In this document: positions 44,771 through 52,070 of the stretch, piece after piece
How positions within the stretch are numbered: the first letter of the stretch is position 1
Layout: every line of letters starts with the position of its first letter
Assembly (NCBI RefSeq): GCF_030272895.1
Contig: NZ_JALRNF010000011.1
Span: 62,001 to 126,000 of the forward strand
Source: Pseudomonas sp. BGr12
Lineage (GTDB): Bacteria; Pseudomonadota; Gammaproteobacteria; Pseudomonadales; Pseudomonadaceae
Direction of reading: 5' to 3'
Length of the DNA: 64,000 nucleotides
Program-made: the position numbers and the translations under genes
The notes under the pieces: model-generated
The model's database searches: none
Told to the model about the DNA's origin: nothing
What the model saw: the letters and a program-made list of their open reading frames with translations, nothing else

Positions 44771-46225
44771 TCAGTCGCTGGCTGGCTCCGGGGCGCGTCC
44801 ATAGCTATCAGTAAAGCGCACGATGTCGTCTTCGCCCAAGTATTCGCCACTTTGTACTTCGATCATGATCAAGTCGATCACGCCGGGATTGGTCAGGCGA
44901 TGTACCCGCCCCGGTTTGATAAAGGTCGATTCGTTGCTGCCGAGCAGGAATTCGTCGTCACCCTGGGTTACGCGGGCCATGCCGCTGACCACGATCCAGT
45001 GCTCGCTGCGATGGTGATGCAGCTGCAGTGACAGCGATGCCTGCGGGCGGACCATCAGGCGCTTGATCTTGAAGCGCGGGCCTTCCTCCAGCACCGTGTA
45101 GGTTCCCCAGGGGCGGTTGACCGTACGGTGCAGGCGACAGGCGTCGTGGCCCTGGCGCTTGAGCTGCTGGGCGATCAACTTGACCTCCTGGCTGCGCGAG
45201 GCGTCGGCGATCAGCAGGGCGTCGGGGGTGTCGATGATGATCAGGTTGTCCAGGCCCACGGCGCCGACCAGCCGGCGTGGCGAGTCGATGTAGCAATTGG
45301 ACACGTCATGCAGCACGGTCTCGCCCGTGCAGCGGTTGCCGCTAGCGTCGGCTTGCTGCAGTTCGCGCACGGCCTGCCAGCAACCGATATCGCTCCAGCC
45401 CAGTTCGGCGGGCAGGACGGCGACCCGGCTGGAGACTTCCATGACCGCGTAGTCGATGGAAATGTCCGGCACCGGTGCGAACGACCCCGGGTCGAGCTCC
45501 AGTTGCAGTTCACCCTGGCCCTGTTTGCTCGGGCTCAGTTGCAGGCAGTGGTTGACGGCGCAAAGCAGCTCGGGGGCATGCTGTTGCAGCTCGGCCAGAA
45601 TCGCGTCCACGCGCATGCAGAACATCCCGGCATTCCACAGGTGCCGGCCGCCTGCGAGAAACTGCCGGGCGGTCGGGGCGTCCGGCTTTTCGACGAAGCG
45701 GGCAACCTGGTAACCGTGCTCGCCCAGGGCCGGGCCTTGCTCGATGTAGCCAAAGCCGGTTTCCGCGCGATCGGGCACCAGGCCGAAGGTGGTCAGCCAA
45801 CCTTGCTGTGCCAGCACGCGGGCATCCCTGACGGCGTTTGCGAAGGCTGCAAGCTCGGTGATCAGGTGGTCGGCCGGCAATACCAGCAGCTGTGCATCCT
45901 CGCCGTACAGGCGGGCACTGTGCAGGGCAGCGGCAGCAATGGCGGGGGCGGTGCCGCGACCGAAGGGTTCGAGGATGAAGTCCAGGGCCATGCCCTGATG
46001 ATTGACCTGGCGGTATTCGTCCTGGGTGCTGAAATACACTTCGCGGTTGGTGACGGTCAGTACGCGGTCGACGTCCGGCAGGCCGCAGGCGCGGATGAAG
46101 GTCTTTTGCAGCAGGCTCTGGCCATCGGGCAGGCGCATGAAGGGTTTGGGCTGGGTTTCGCGAGAAACCGGCCATAGGCGGGTGCCGGCGCCGCCGGCGA
46201 TGATGCAGGGAATCAGCGCGCTCAT
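44771..46225 (-). CDS. Mannose-1-phosphate guanylyltransferase / mannose-6-phosphate isomerase
   Basis: This 484-residue bifunctional enzyme is of the AlgA/ManC/PslB group. The N-terminal nucleotidyltransferase has IIAGGAGTRLWPVSRE and the C-terminal cupin isomerase domain has RPWGTYTVLEEGPRF and HHHRSEHWIVVSG. It makes GDP-mannose for exopolysaccharide, alginate or LPS. No algD or psl genes are in view, so it may serve a small dedicated pathway with the glycosyltransferase behind it. The closest paralogue (algA or pslB) cannot be told. Confidence 0.92.
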   Translation of the reverse strand: MSALIPCIIAGGAGTRLWPVSRETQPKPFMRLPDGQSLLQKTFIRACGLPDVDRVLTVTNREVYFSTQDEYRQVNHQGMALDFILEPFGRGTAPAIAAAALHSARLYGEDAQLLVLPADHLITELAAFANAVRDARVLAQQGWLTTFGLVPDRAETGFGYIEQGPALGEHGYQVARFVEKPDAPTARQFLAGGRHLWNAGMFCMRVDAILAELQQHAPELLCAVNHCLQLSPSKQGQGELQLELDPGSFAPVPDISIDYAVMEVSSRVAVLPAELGWSDIGCWQAVRELQQADASGNRCTGETVLHDVSNCYIDSPRRLVGAVGLDNLIIIDTPDALLIADASRSQEVKLIAQQLKRQGHDACRLHRTVNRPWGTYTVLEEGPRFKIKRLMVRPQASLSLQLHHHRSEHWIVVSGMARVTQGDDEFLLGSNESTFIKPGRVHRLTNPGVIDLIMIEVQSGEYLGEDDIVRFTDSYGRAPEPASD

Positions 46226-46440
46226 TTCACAGCCTTGAGTTGCAAAGCGTCAATAAAATGTCTTTTATTTTTTCCTTGCTGCGTAAAGCCAAATATTTGT
46301 CGAATGATGCGCTCGGGTGCGGGCGCTTTCAATGGTTTCGTATCGGCGGAATCGGTTTTTTCGTGATCGTCGCGACCAAAGGTGAAACAAGGGGCTTGGT
46401 CGTGTGGTCGAGATAGTCGGGATCTATTGCAAGGGGCGGC

Positions 46441-47343
46441 ATGATGGCACATCACAAGGCATTGGTGATCCTGCATGGCAAGCAAGCCATGAACGAGCAG
46501 GTGCGATCGGCGGTCGGCGGCATGCGCGAGCGTGGCTGGCAGCTCGATGTGCGCCTGACCTGGGAGCCCGGTGACGCCGCCCGGCTGGTGGCCGAGGCCC
46601 TGGCGGCCGGCTATGGGCAACTGGTGGCCGGCGGCGGGGATGGTACCTTGCGTGACGTCGCCGAAGCCATGGTCAGGGCCAAGGGGCAGGCCAGCCTGGT
46701 GTTGATGCCACTGGGCACGGCCAATGACTTTGCCCGCGCCGCCGGCGTGCCGCTGGAGCCTGGGCCGGCATTGGCCCTGCTGGAGGCGCCCGCACGGGCC
46801 ATTGATGTGGGGCGGGTGGGCGAGCAGGTGTTTCTCAACATGGCCACGGGCGGATTCGGCAGCCAGGTGACGGCCAATACCTCCGAAGACCTGAAGAAAG
46901 TCCTGGGTGGCGCGGCCTATCTGTTCACCGGCCTTACCCGTTTCAGTGAGCTCAGTACCGCGTCGGCCCGGCTGCAAGGGCCAGACTTCGACTGGCAAGG
47001 CGACCTGCTGGCCCTGGGCATTGGCAACGGTCGCCAGGCCGGGGGCGGTCATGTGCTGTGTCCGCAGGCGCAGGTCGATGACGGCTTGCTCGACGTCAGT
47101 ATCCTGCCGGCACCCCAGGAGGTGGTAGGCACCTTGCGCAGCCTGCTCAGCGACGGTCTTGGCCTGGATAACCTGTTCGTGCGGGCGCGCCTGCCCTGGA
47201 TCGAGATCCACAGTTCCCAGGGCCTGGACATCAACCTCGATGGCGAGCCCCTGCAGGCCGACAGCCTGCGCTTCGAGGCGCTGGCGGGGGCCTTGCGTGT
47301 GCACCTGCCGGAGGACTCGGCGCTGCTCAGTCGTCGAGGCTGA
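46441..47343 (+). CDS. yegS: Lipid kinase of the YegS / diacylglycerol kinase-like family
   Basis: This 300-residue soluble kinase has the catalytic glycine-rich motif VAGGGDGTLRDVAEA followed by LMPLGTANDFARAAG, the hallmark of the DAGK catalytic domain. The C-terminal beta domain carries INLDGEPL. E. coli YegS phosphorylates phosphatidylglycerol in vitro; the physiological substrate is unclear. The start MMAHHK has AGGGG upstream. The 3' end overlaps the convergent response regulator gene by 17 bases. Confidence 0.93.
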   Translation: MMAHHKALVILHGKQAMNEQVRSAVGGMRERGWQLDVRLTWEPGDAARLVAEALAAGYGQLVAGGGDGTLRDVAEAMVRAKGQASLVLMPLGTANDFARAAGVPLEPGPALALLEAPARAIDVGRVGEQVFLNMATGGFGSQVTANTSEDLKKVLGGAAYLFTGLTRFSELSTASARLQGPDFDWQGDLLALGIGNGRQAGGGHVLCPQAQVDDGLLDVSILPAPQEVVGTLRSLLSDGLGLDNLFVRARLPWIEIHSSQGLDINLDGEPLQADSLRFEALAGALRVHLPEDSALLSRRG

Positions 47344-47986
47344 TGATCTGCTCGCGCACGGCGAACAGCACCAGGCCGGCGACATCGTAGATCTGCAGGC
47401 GCTTCATGATCTGCGAGCGGTGGGTTTCCACGGTCTTGATGCTCAGGCCCAGGCCGTGGGCAATCTCGCGGGTGGATTTGCCACGCACGATCAGGCGCAG
47501 GATTTCCAGCTGGCGCGCCGTCAGGTTGTGGTTTTCCGCTGCCGGTGGCTTGCTGGCCTGGGCGCGTAGCAGGGCCTGGTTGATCACGGTGTGGGCGATC
47601 GCCGGGCTCAGGTAGCGCTCGCCGCTGCGCAGCGCCGCCAGTGCCTGTTCCAGCTCGGTGGCGGTGGTGTCCTTGAGCAGGTAGCCATGGGCGCCGCTTT
47701 CCAGTGCCTGCATGATCAGCTCGGGATCGGTGTGCATCGACAGGATCAGCACCTTGCTGCGACAGCCGCTGGCGCGCAGGTGGGTCAGGGCCTGCAGGCC
47801 GCTGGTCGAGCGCATGGAGATGTCCAGCAGGACGATGTCCGGGTCCAGCTGTTGCACCAGCTCGGCCACCTGGTTGCCGTCATCGCCCTCACCGATGACG
47901 GTGTAGCCGGGAATGTCGGACACCAGGGCACGAACGCCGGCGCGGATCAGTGAGTGGTCATCCACCAGCAGCAATGTACAGGTCAT
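47327..47986 (-). CDS. NarL/FixJ-type response regulator
   Basis: This 219-residue regulator has a receiver domain (acidic pair DD at 9-10, phospho-acceptor Asp55 in LLDISMRS, Lys in LLKDTT). A LuxR-type DNA-binding domain follows, LTARQLEILRLIVRGKST with recognition helix SIKTVETHRSQI. It overlaps the upstream kinase gene by 4 bases and forms a pair with it. Targets are unknown. Confidence 0.93.
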   Translation of the reverse strand: MTCTLLLVDDHSLIRAGVRALVSDIPGYTVIGEGDDGNQVAELVQQLDPDIVLLDISMRSTSGLQALTHLRASGCRSKVLILSMHTDPELIMQALESGAHGYLLKDTTATELEQALAALRSGERYLSPAIAHTVINQALLRAQASKPPAAENHNLTARQLEILRLIVRGKSTREIAHGLGLSIKTVETHRSQIMKRLQIYDVAGLVLFAVREQIISLDD

Positions 47987-48873
47987 GGGGCGTTACTTGT
48001 CTTGGCGCGTTCGAGGGTGCGGGGAGGCCAGGGAAACAGGGCGTCGATGCGCGTGCCTTTGCCTGGCTGGCTACTGACGGACAGGGTGCCGTCGAGCAGG
48101 GCGGCGCGCTCGAGCATGCCGGCCATGCCGCGCTGACCCTGCTCGCCCGGGTTGCTGGCCGGCATGAAGCCCTGGCCGTCATCGCAGATGGACAACGACA
48201 GGCCTTCGGGCAGGCGCTCGATGCGCACCACCAGGTTGCGCGCACCGGCATGGCGGAGAATGTTGGTGACCGCTTCCTGGGTGATGCGAAAGGCCGCGAT
48301 GGCCATGTCGTCGGCAATGCCGCCCAGGCGCTGGCGGCATTCCAGGCTCCAGTTCAGGTTGGTGTTTTCCAGGGTGCGCAACAGATGTGCGCGCAAGCTG
48401 GCCTCCAGGCCCAGGCTGGACAGCTGGCGCGGGTTGAGGATCGCGGTGACGTCACGCACGTTGGCCAGGGTGTCGTCCAGGGTGTTGCGCAGGGTGCTGC
48501 AGTGTTCCTGCAGCTCCTGCGGTACGCGACGCTGAAGCCAGTCGGCCTGGAGCTTGGCAGCCGTCAGCAATTGACCGATATCGTCATGCAACTCGCGACT
48601 CAGGCGCTGGCGTTCGCTTTCCTGGACCTTGAGCAGGCGATTGGCAAGTTCGGCCGGGCGCATGGCGATCGAGCGCGCCCAGTGGCGCAGGTGCCAGCCG
48701 ATGCTCAACATCGCCACCAGGTGCAGGACCAGTATGCTGGCCGGCATCGCCTGGGCCCGCAGGAACAGCATCAGGTTGGCAATGATCGAGGCCAGGCACA
48801 GCAGCGCAGTAAACCCGCGCAATAGAGCGGCCCCGGGACGCCAGTGCGTTAAAGTCTTGAGGCTTGGATGCAT
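47983..48873 (-). CDS. NarX-type membrane histidine kinase (HisKA_3)
   Basis: This 296-residue kinase has two N-terminal membrane segments (about 16-38 and 45-62) with almost no periplasmic loop. The HisKA_3 phospho-acceptor motif ERQRLSRELHDDIGQ (His96) and an HATPase domain (EAVTNILRHAGA, then GQGFMP and GMAGMLERA) follow. With no sensory domain it probably senses through the membrane or a partner protein. The ATG at 48873 gives a normal start; the longer in-frame extension looks like leader sequence. It is transcribed first in the pair. Confidence 0.92.
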   Translation of the reverse strand: MHPSLKTLTHWRPGAALLRGFTALLCLASIIANLMLFLRAQAMPASILVLHLVAMLSIGWHLRHWARSIAMRPAELANRLLKVQESERQRLSRELHDDIGQLLTAAKLQADWLQRRVPQELQEHCSTLRNTLDDTLANVRDVTAILNPRQLSSLGLEASLRAHLLRTLENTNLNWSLECRQRLGGIADDMAIAAFRITQEAVTNILRHAGARNLVVRIERLPEGLSLSICDDGQGFMPASNPGEQGQRGMAGMLERAALLDGTLSVSSQPGKGTRIDALFPWPPRTLERAKTSNAP

Positions 48874-49322
48874 AGAAAATGAAGCCACTGAAATATCGCT
48901 GTAGAAAGCCTTGTAAAGGTCAAAACAGGGGCGTTGTCGTATTGCCTTCACTATCAGTTGAAACTCGCTACTCGGAGCAGTGATGAGCTACCGTTAGCTT
49001 GATAATGAATCATCGAGAACGTGATCGGCCAGGCTGTGGCAAACCTCTATCGGCGTGCATGGTATCACTTCAAGTTCAATTGGTCGCGGGCTCTGATAAC
49101 TGCCTGAATCGTCAGTTTTTACGGGCTGTAACGGGGGTTCTGTCGAGGGCGGATGTCTAGCATTTTGCCATCACCTGGTGGTGGCAAAACATGCGCAAGA
49201 TGAATAAATCTGCAAGTGGCTAAAACATGTGCAGATGTCATCGGCAGGTCGGCAAAGTTGACACTTAAAGTCCGCAGCGCAGAGCGCTGCGAACAGTCAG
49301 TGGACACTTTGCCAATTACGCC
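48874..49322. other. Intergenic region upstream of the kinase, with structured DNA
   Basis: I see no gene in these 449 bases. A weak Fur-like sequence (GATAATGAATCATC) lies at 49001-49014. At 49250-49313 an outer dyad GGCAAAG/CTTTGCC encloses a perfect 8-bp hairpin CGCAGCGC/GCGCTGCG (49273-49291, loop AGA). The latter lies just beyond the stop of the Hpt-like gene, so it may end that transcript although no U-run follows. Confidence 0.4.
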
Positions 49323-49820
49323 TTAGTTGCCCGCAGTTGAGCCTGCAGTTGCGCTGTGCGGTCCGTGCGCAGGGTGCACACAGGGCGTCATGGTCGAGGT
49401 GCAGGACGCGCAGGTCGACGTCGGGTTGAGGGCCGTCGCCAGGTTGTCGAGCAGCGCCACCTGTTCTTCGGTGTCCAGGCCCAGGTCGCCGGTGTGCGGG
49501 TCGATCAGTTCCAGTTGCCAGGCCAGCAGGGTCAGGCAGCCTTTGAGCGCCGGCAGGGCGCTGCCTGGCAGGCTCTTGGTGCTTCGAGCCGTTTCCAGCA
49601 GGTGCTGGAGTTGCTGGCTGTAGCTGGCCACTTCCATCAGCCCCAGGGTCCGGGCGCGTGCAACCAGGGTCGCCAGGGTATCGTTGAGGCAGTGGCAGGC
49701 ATCCGGATCGTTGTCGATCAGGGCCAGATGCTGCAGGCATTCTTCAGCTTGGCTCAGCAGGACCTGGGCGTTCGCCAGGAAATCCTGCAGGACGATGCTG
49801 TTCAGTGAGTCGTTGGCCAT
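49323..49820 (-). CDS. Hpt-like helical protein with a Cys/His-rich tail, divergent from cheV
   Basis: This 165-residue soluble protein has helices at about 5-105 that follow the spacing of a CheA-P1/Hpt domain (FLANAQVLLSQAEECLQHL, then LNDTLATLVARARTLGL, then YSQQLQHLLETA). The phospho-acceptor His expected before the T-L-K-G-type turn is not there, so it may be a non-phosphorylated Hpt relative. The C-terminus is odd: CASC, then CVHPAHGPH within 20 residues, a pattern able to bind metal. The start at 49820 is supported by GGAG seven bases upstream, but that site lies in a perfect hairpin. It faces away from cheV across a 349-base gap. Confidence 0.75.
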   Translation of the reverse strand: MANDSLNSIVLQDFLANAQVLLSQAEECLQHLALIDNDPDACHCLNDTLATLVARARTLGLMEVASYSQQLQHLLETARSTKSLPGSALPALKGCLTLLAWQLELIDPHTGDLGLDTEEQVALLDNLATALNPTSTCASCTSTMTPCVHPAHGPHSATAGSTAGN

Positions 49821-49826
49821 CAGTTG

Positions 49827-49849
49827 GCTCCAGCGCAAAGGGCTGGAGC
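49827..49849 (-). promoter_or_regulatory. Hairpin that contains the ribosome binding site of the Hpt-like gene
   Basis: GCTCCAGC and GCTGGAGC form a perfect 8-bp stem with a 7-base loop. On the transcribed strand the 3' arm contains GGAG, exactly seven bases before the ATG. Folding would hide the Shine-Dalgarno sequence. Confidence 0.6.
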
Positions 49850-50169
49850 AGGGGTTGGCCACTTTGAGGCGATCGCTGACAAAAGCCTGACTCCGTTCAT
49901 GCAATGAGAATGGCGTCACATTAATGGCTAATGGATATTGCGAACATCAGGTCGCACCCGATTGCGACTAGGGGTTTCCCTGATGGGCTGGTTTATTTGC
50001 GACCCTTTGCGGGTGTTAGCGACAGGAAGGCGATGAGCGCAGTAAAGCATGATGGTAAAATGACATCAATCGTTGCCGCGGTATTTTCTTCGGTGGGTCA
50101 AGCTGCGCGTCAACTGGCCGATACAGGGCCATCGGATTCATTTATTGGAACAAACCTGGGGGTTCTTCA
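49850..50169. other. Divergent promoter region between the Hpt-like gene and cheV
   Basis: No reliable gene is seen here. A short open frame that runs into the cheV start (from 49931) has no family features. Promoters for both genes should lie here. Confidence 0.4.
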
Positions 50170-51105
50170 ATGGCTGGCATTCTCGACACGGTAGACCAAA
50201 GAACGCAGCTGGTGGGTGAGAACCGCCTGGAAATCCTGATGTTCCGCCTGGCCGGCCGACAGTTGTTCGCCATCAACGTGTTCAAGGTCCAGGAAGTGCT
50301 GCAGATGCCCAAGCTGACCTTGATGCCGCAACGGCATGCCTTCGTCTGCGGGGTGGTCAACCTGCGCGGGCAGACCCTGCCGGTGATCGACCTGTCCCAG
50401 GCCATCGGCATGCGTCCGCTGACGCCCGGGCCAGGCAGCACCATCATCGTCACCGAATACAACCGCTCGGTGCAGGCGTTCCTGGTCGGCGGTGTCGACC
50501 GCATCGTCAACATGAACTGGGAAGCCATCATGCCGCCGCCCAGCAGCGCCGGTCGCCAGCACTACCTGACGGCGATCAGCAAGGTCGACGAACAGTTGGT
50601 GGAAATCATCGACGTGGAGAAAGTGCTGGCCGAAATCGTGCCGTACAGCGCCAAGGTCTCGCGCGACAAGCTCGAGGACCCGGTACTGGCCCGTGCCCGT
50701 GGCCGTGAAGTGCTGCTGGTGGATGACTCCACCGTGGCCCTGGCCCAGTTGCGCGACACCCTGTCGCAACTGGGGGTGAAGATGCATGTGGCCAGTGACG
50801 GCCTCAAGGCCCTGCGCCTGCTCAAGGGTTGGGCCGATGCCGGGGAAGATGTCTGCGAGAAACTGCTGATGGTGTTCACCGATGCCGAGATGCCGGAAAT
50901 GGACGGTTATCGCCTGACCACCGAAATTCGCCACGATCCGCGCTTGCGCTCGTTGCATGTGGTGTTGCACACCTCGTTGTCCGGCAGCTTCAACGAGTCG
51001 ATGGTGAAGAAGGTCGGTTGCGACAACTTCCTCTCCAAGTTCCAGCCCGACAAGCTGGTCGATGTAGTGCGCCAACGCCTGATGCTGGATGAAGTGGCGG
51101 TCTGA
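50170..51105 (+). CDS. cheV: Chemotaxis coupling protein CheV
   Basis: This 311-residue protein has an N-terminal CheW domain (about 20-165, LMFRLAGRQLFAINVFKVQEVL and VCGVVNLRGQTLPVIDL). The C-terminal receiver domain (about 180-305) has LLVDDSTVA and the phospho-acceptor Asp in VFTDAEMPEMDGYRL. It couples receptors to CheA and can be tuned by phosphorylation. No other che genes are adjacent. The ATG at 50170 follows GGGGGTT. Confidence 0.95.
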   Translation: MAGILDTVDQRTQLVGENRLEILMFRLAGRQLFAINVFKVQEVLQMPKLTLMPQRHAFVCGVVNLRGQTLPVIDLSQAIGMRPLTPGPGSTIIVTEYNRSVQAFLVGGVDRIVNMNWEAIMPPPSSAGRQHYLTAISKVDEQLVEIIDVEKVLAEIVPYSAKVSRDKLEDPVLARARGREVLLVDDSTVALAQLRDTLSQLGVKMHVASDGLKALRLLKGWADAGEDVCEKLLMVFTDAEMPEMDGYRLTTEIRHDPRLRSLHVVLHTSLSGSFNESMVKKVGCDNFLSKFQPDKLVDVVRQRLMLDEVAV

Positions 51106-51150
51106 GTCGGTATAAGCTAGCGCTTCGACTCACAAGGAAGGTTGACCGCC

Positions 51151-51954
51151 ATGCGTCTGAGTGCCCTGTACCGTTACCCGCTCAAATCCGCCCGCGCCCA
51201 GGCGCTGGAAACGTCCTGCGTGGGCCTGCTGGGCTTGAGCGGCGATCGCCGCTGGATGCTGGTAGAACGTGACAATGGGCGCTTCCTGACCCAGCGCGCC
51301 TACCCGCAGATGAGCCAGTTGTCGGCGCTCTACCGCGAGGACGGCAGCCTGGTCCTCGGCGCCAGCGGGCGCAAGTCGCTGACGGTGCCGGTGCCCGATG
51401 CCGACAGCAACCTGCGCGGTGTGACGATCTGGCGCGATTCCTTCCGGGTGCCGGATGCCGGTGACGAGGCTGCGCAGTGGCTCAGCGAATTCATCGGCAA
51501 GGCCGTGCGCCTGGTGCATGTGCCCGAGCAGCGCACCCGTTTCCTGCCCAGTGGTTACGGCCATAACAGCGATCGGGTGGCGTTTGCCGATGGCTTCCCC
51601 TTGCTGCTGATCGGCCAGTCGTCGCTGGATGACCTGGTGCACAAGGTCGGGCGGCCGCTGGAGATGTTGCGCTTTCGTCCGAACCTGGTAGTGGAGGGCG
51701 CCAAGCCGTTTGCCGAGGATGGCTGGAAGCGCATCCGCATCGGCGCGCTGGAGTTGCGGGTGATCAAGCCCTGCGAGCGCTGCATCCTGACCACCATCGA
51801 TCCACAGACCGGCATACGTAGCGAGGATCGCGAGCCATTGACCACGCTCAAGACCTATCGGCAGAAGGAGGGGGATGTGCTGTTCGGGCAGAACCTGGTG
51901 GCTGATGGTACCGGGGTGCTGGAGGTGGGGATGCCGGTGACAGTGCTGGAATAG
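51151..51954 (+). CDS. MOSC domain protein
   Basis: This 267-residue protein has an N-terminal MOSC_N beta-barrel domain starting MRLSALYRYPLKSARAQAL. The C-terminal MOSC domain (about 110-265, with FRPNLVVEGAKPFAEDGWKRI and the conserved Cys in KPCERCILTTIDPQTG) resembles YcbX and mARC, which carry molybdenum cofactor and reduce N-hydroxylated compounds. A link with moaB-moeA 8 kb away is only thematic. AAGGAAGG lies upstream of the ATG. Confidence 0.93.
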   Translation: MRLSALYRYPLKSARAQALETSCVGLLGLSGDRRWMLVERDNGRFLTQRAYPQMSQLSALYREDGSLVLGASGRKSLTVPVPDADSNLRGVTIWRDSFRVPDAGDEAAQWLSEFIGKAVRLVHVPEQRTRFLPSGYGHNSDRVAFADGFPLLLIGQSSLDDLVHKVGRPLEMLRFRPNLVVEGAKPFAEDGWKRIRIGALELRVIKPCERCILTTIDPQTGIRSEDREPLTTLKTYRQKEGDVLFGQNLVADGTGVLEVGMPVTVLE

Positions 51955-51983
51955 GATTGTGCCTGTGTAGTCGGTGCCGCCGG

Positions 51984-52050
51984 TTTGTAGGAGCGGGCTT
52001 GCCCCGCGATGCGAGGTGCGCCCGATCGCGGGGCAAGCCCGCTCCTACAA
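51984..52050. repeat. Inverted pair of REP elements
   Basis: TTTGTAGGAGCGGGCTTGCC at 51984 and its inverted partner ending CCCGCTCCTACAA at 52050 are the same type as the pair at 24754. The pair sits between convergent genes. Confidence 0.85.
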
Positions 52051-52070
52051 GCAGCGGCTACAGCGCAGTC

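Noticed and set aside
49001..49014. Fur-like sequence GATAATGAATCATC
   Set aside because: It covers only part of the 19-base Fur consensus and is over 125 bases upstream of the kinase, with no iron-related gene nearby.
49119..49307. A 62-codon minus-strand frame in the kinase-Hpt gap
   Set aside because: It runs through the nested dyads, has no ribosome binding site and has no recognisable content.
49931..50194. A short plus-strand frame running into cheV
   Set aside because: It has no good ribosome binding site and no family features, and overlaps the cheV start in another frame.
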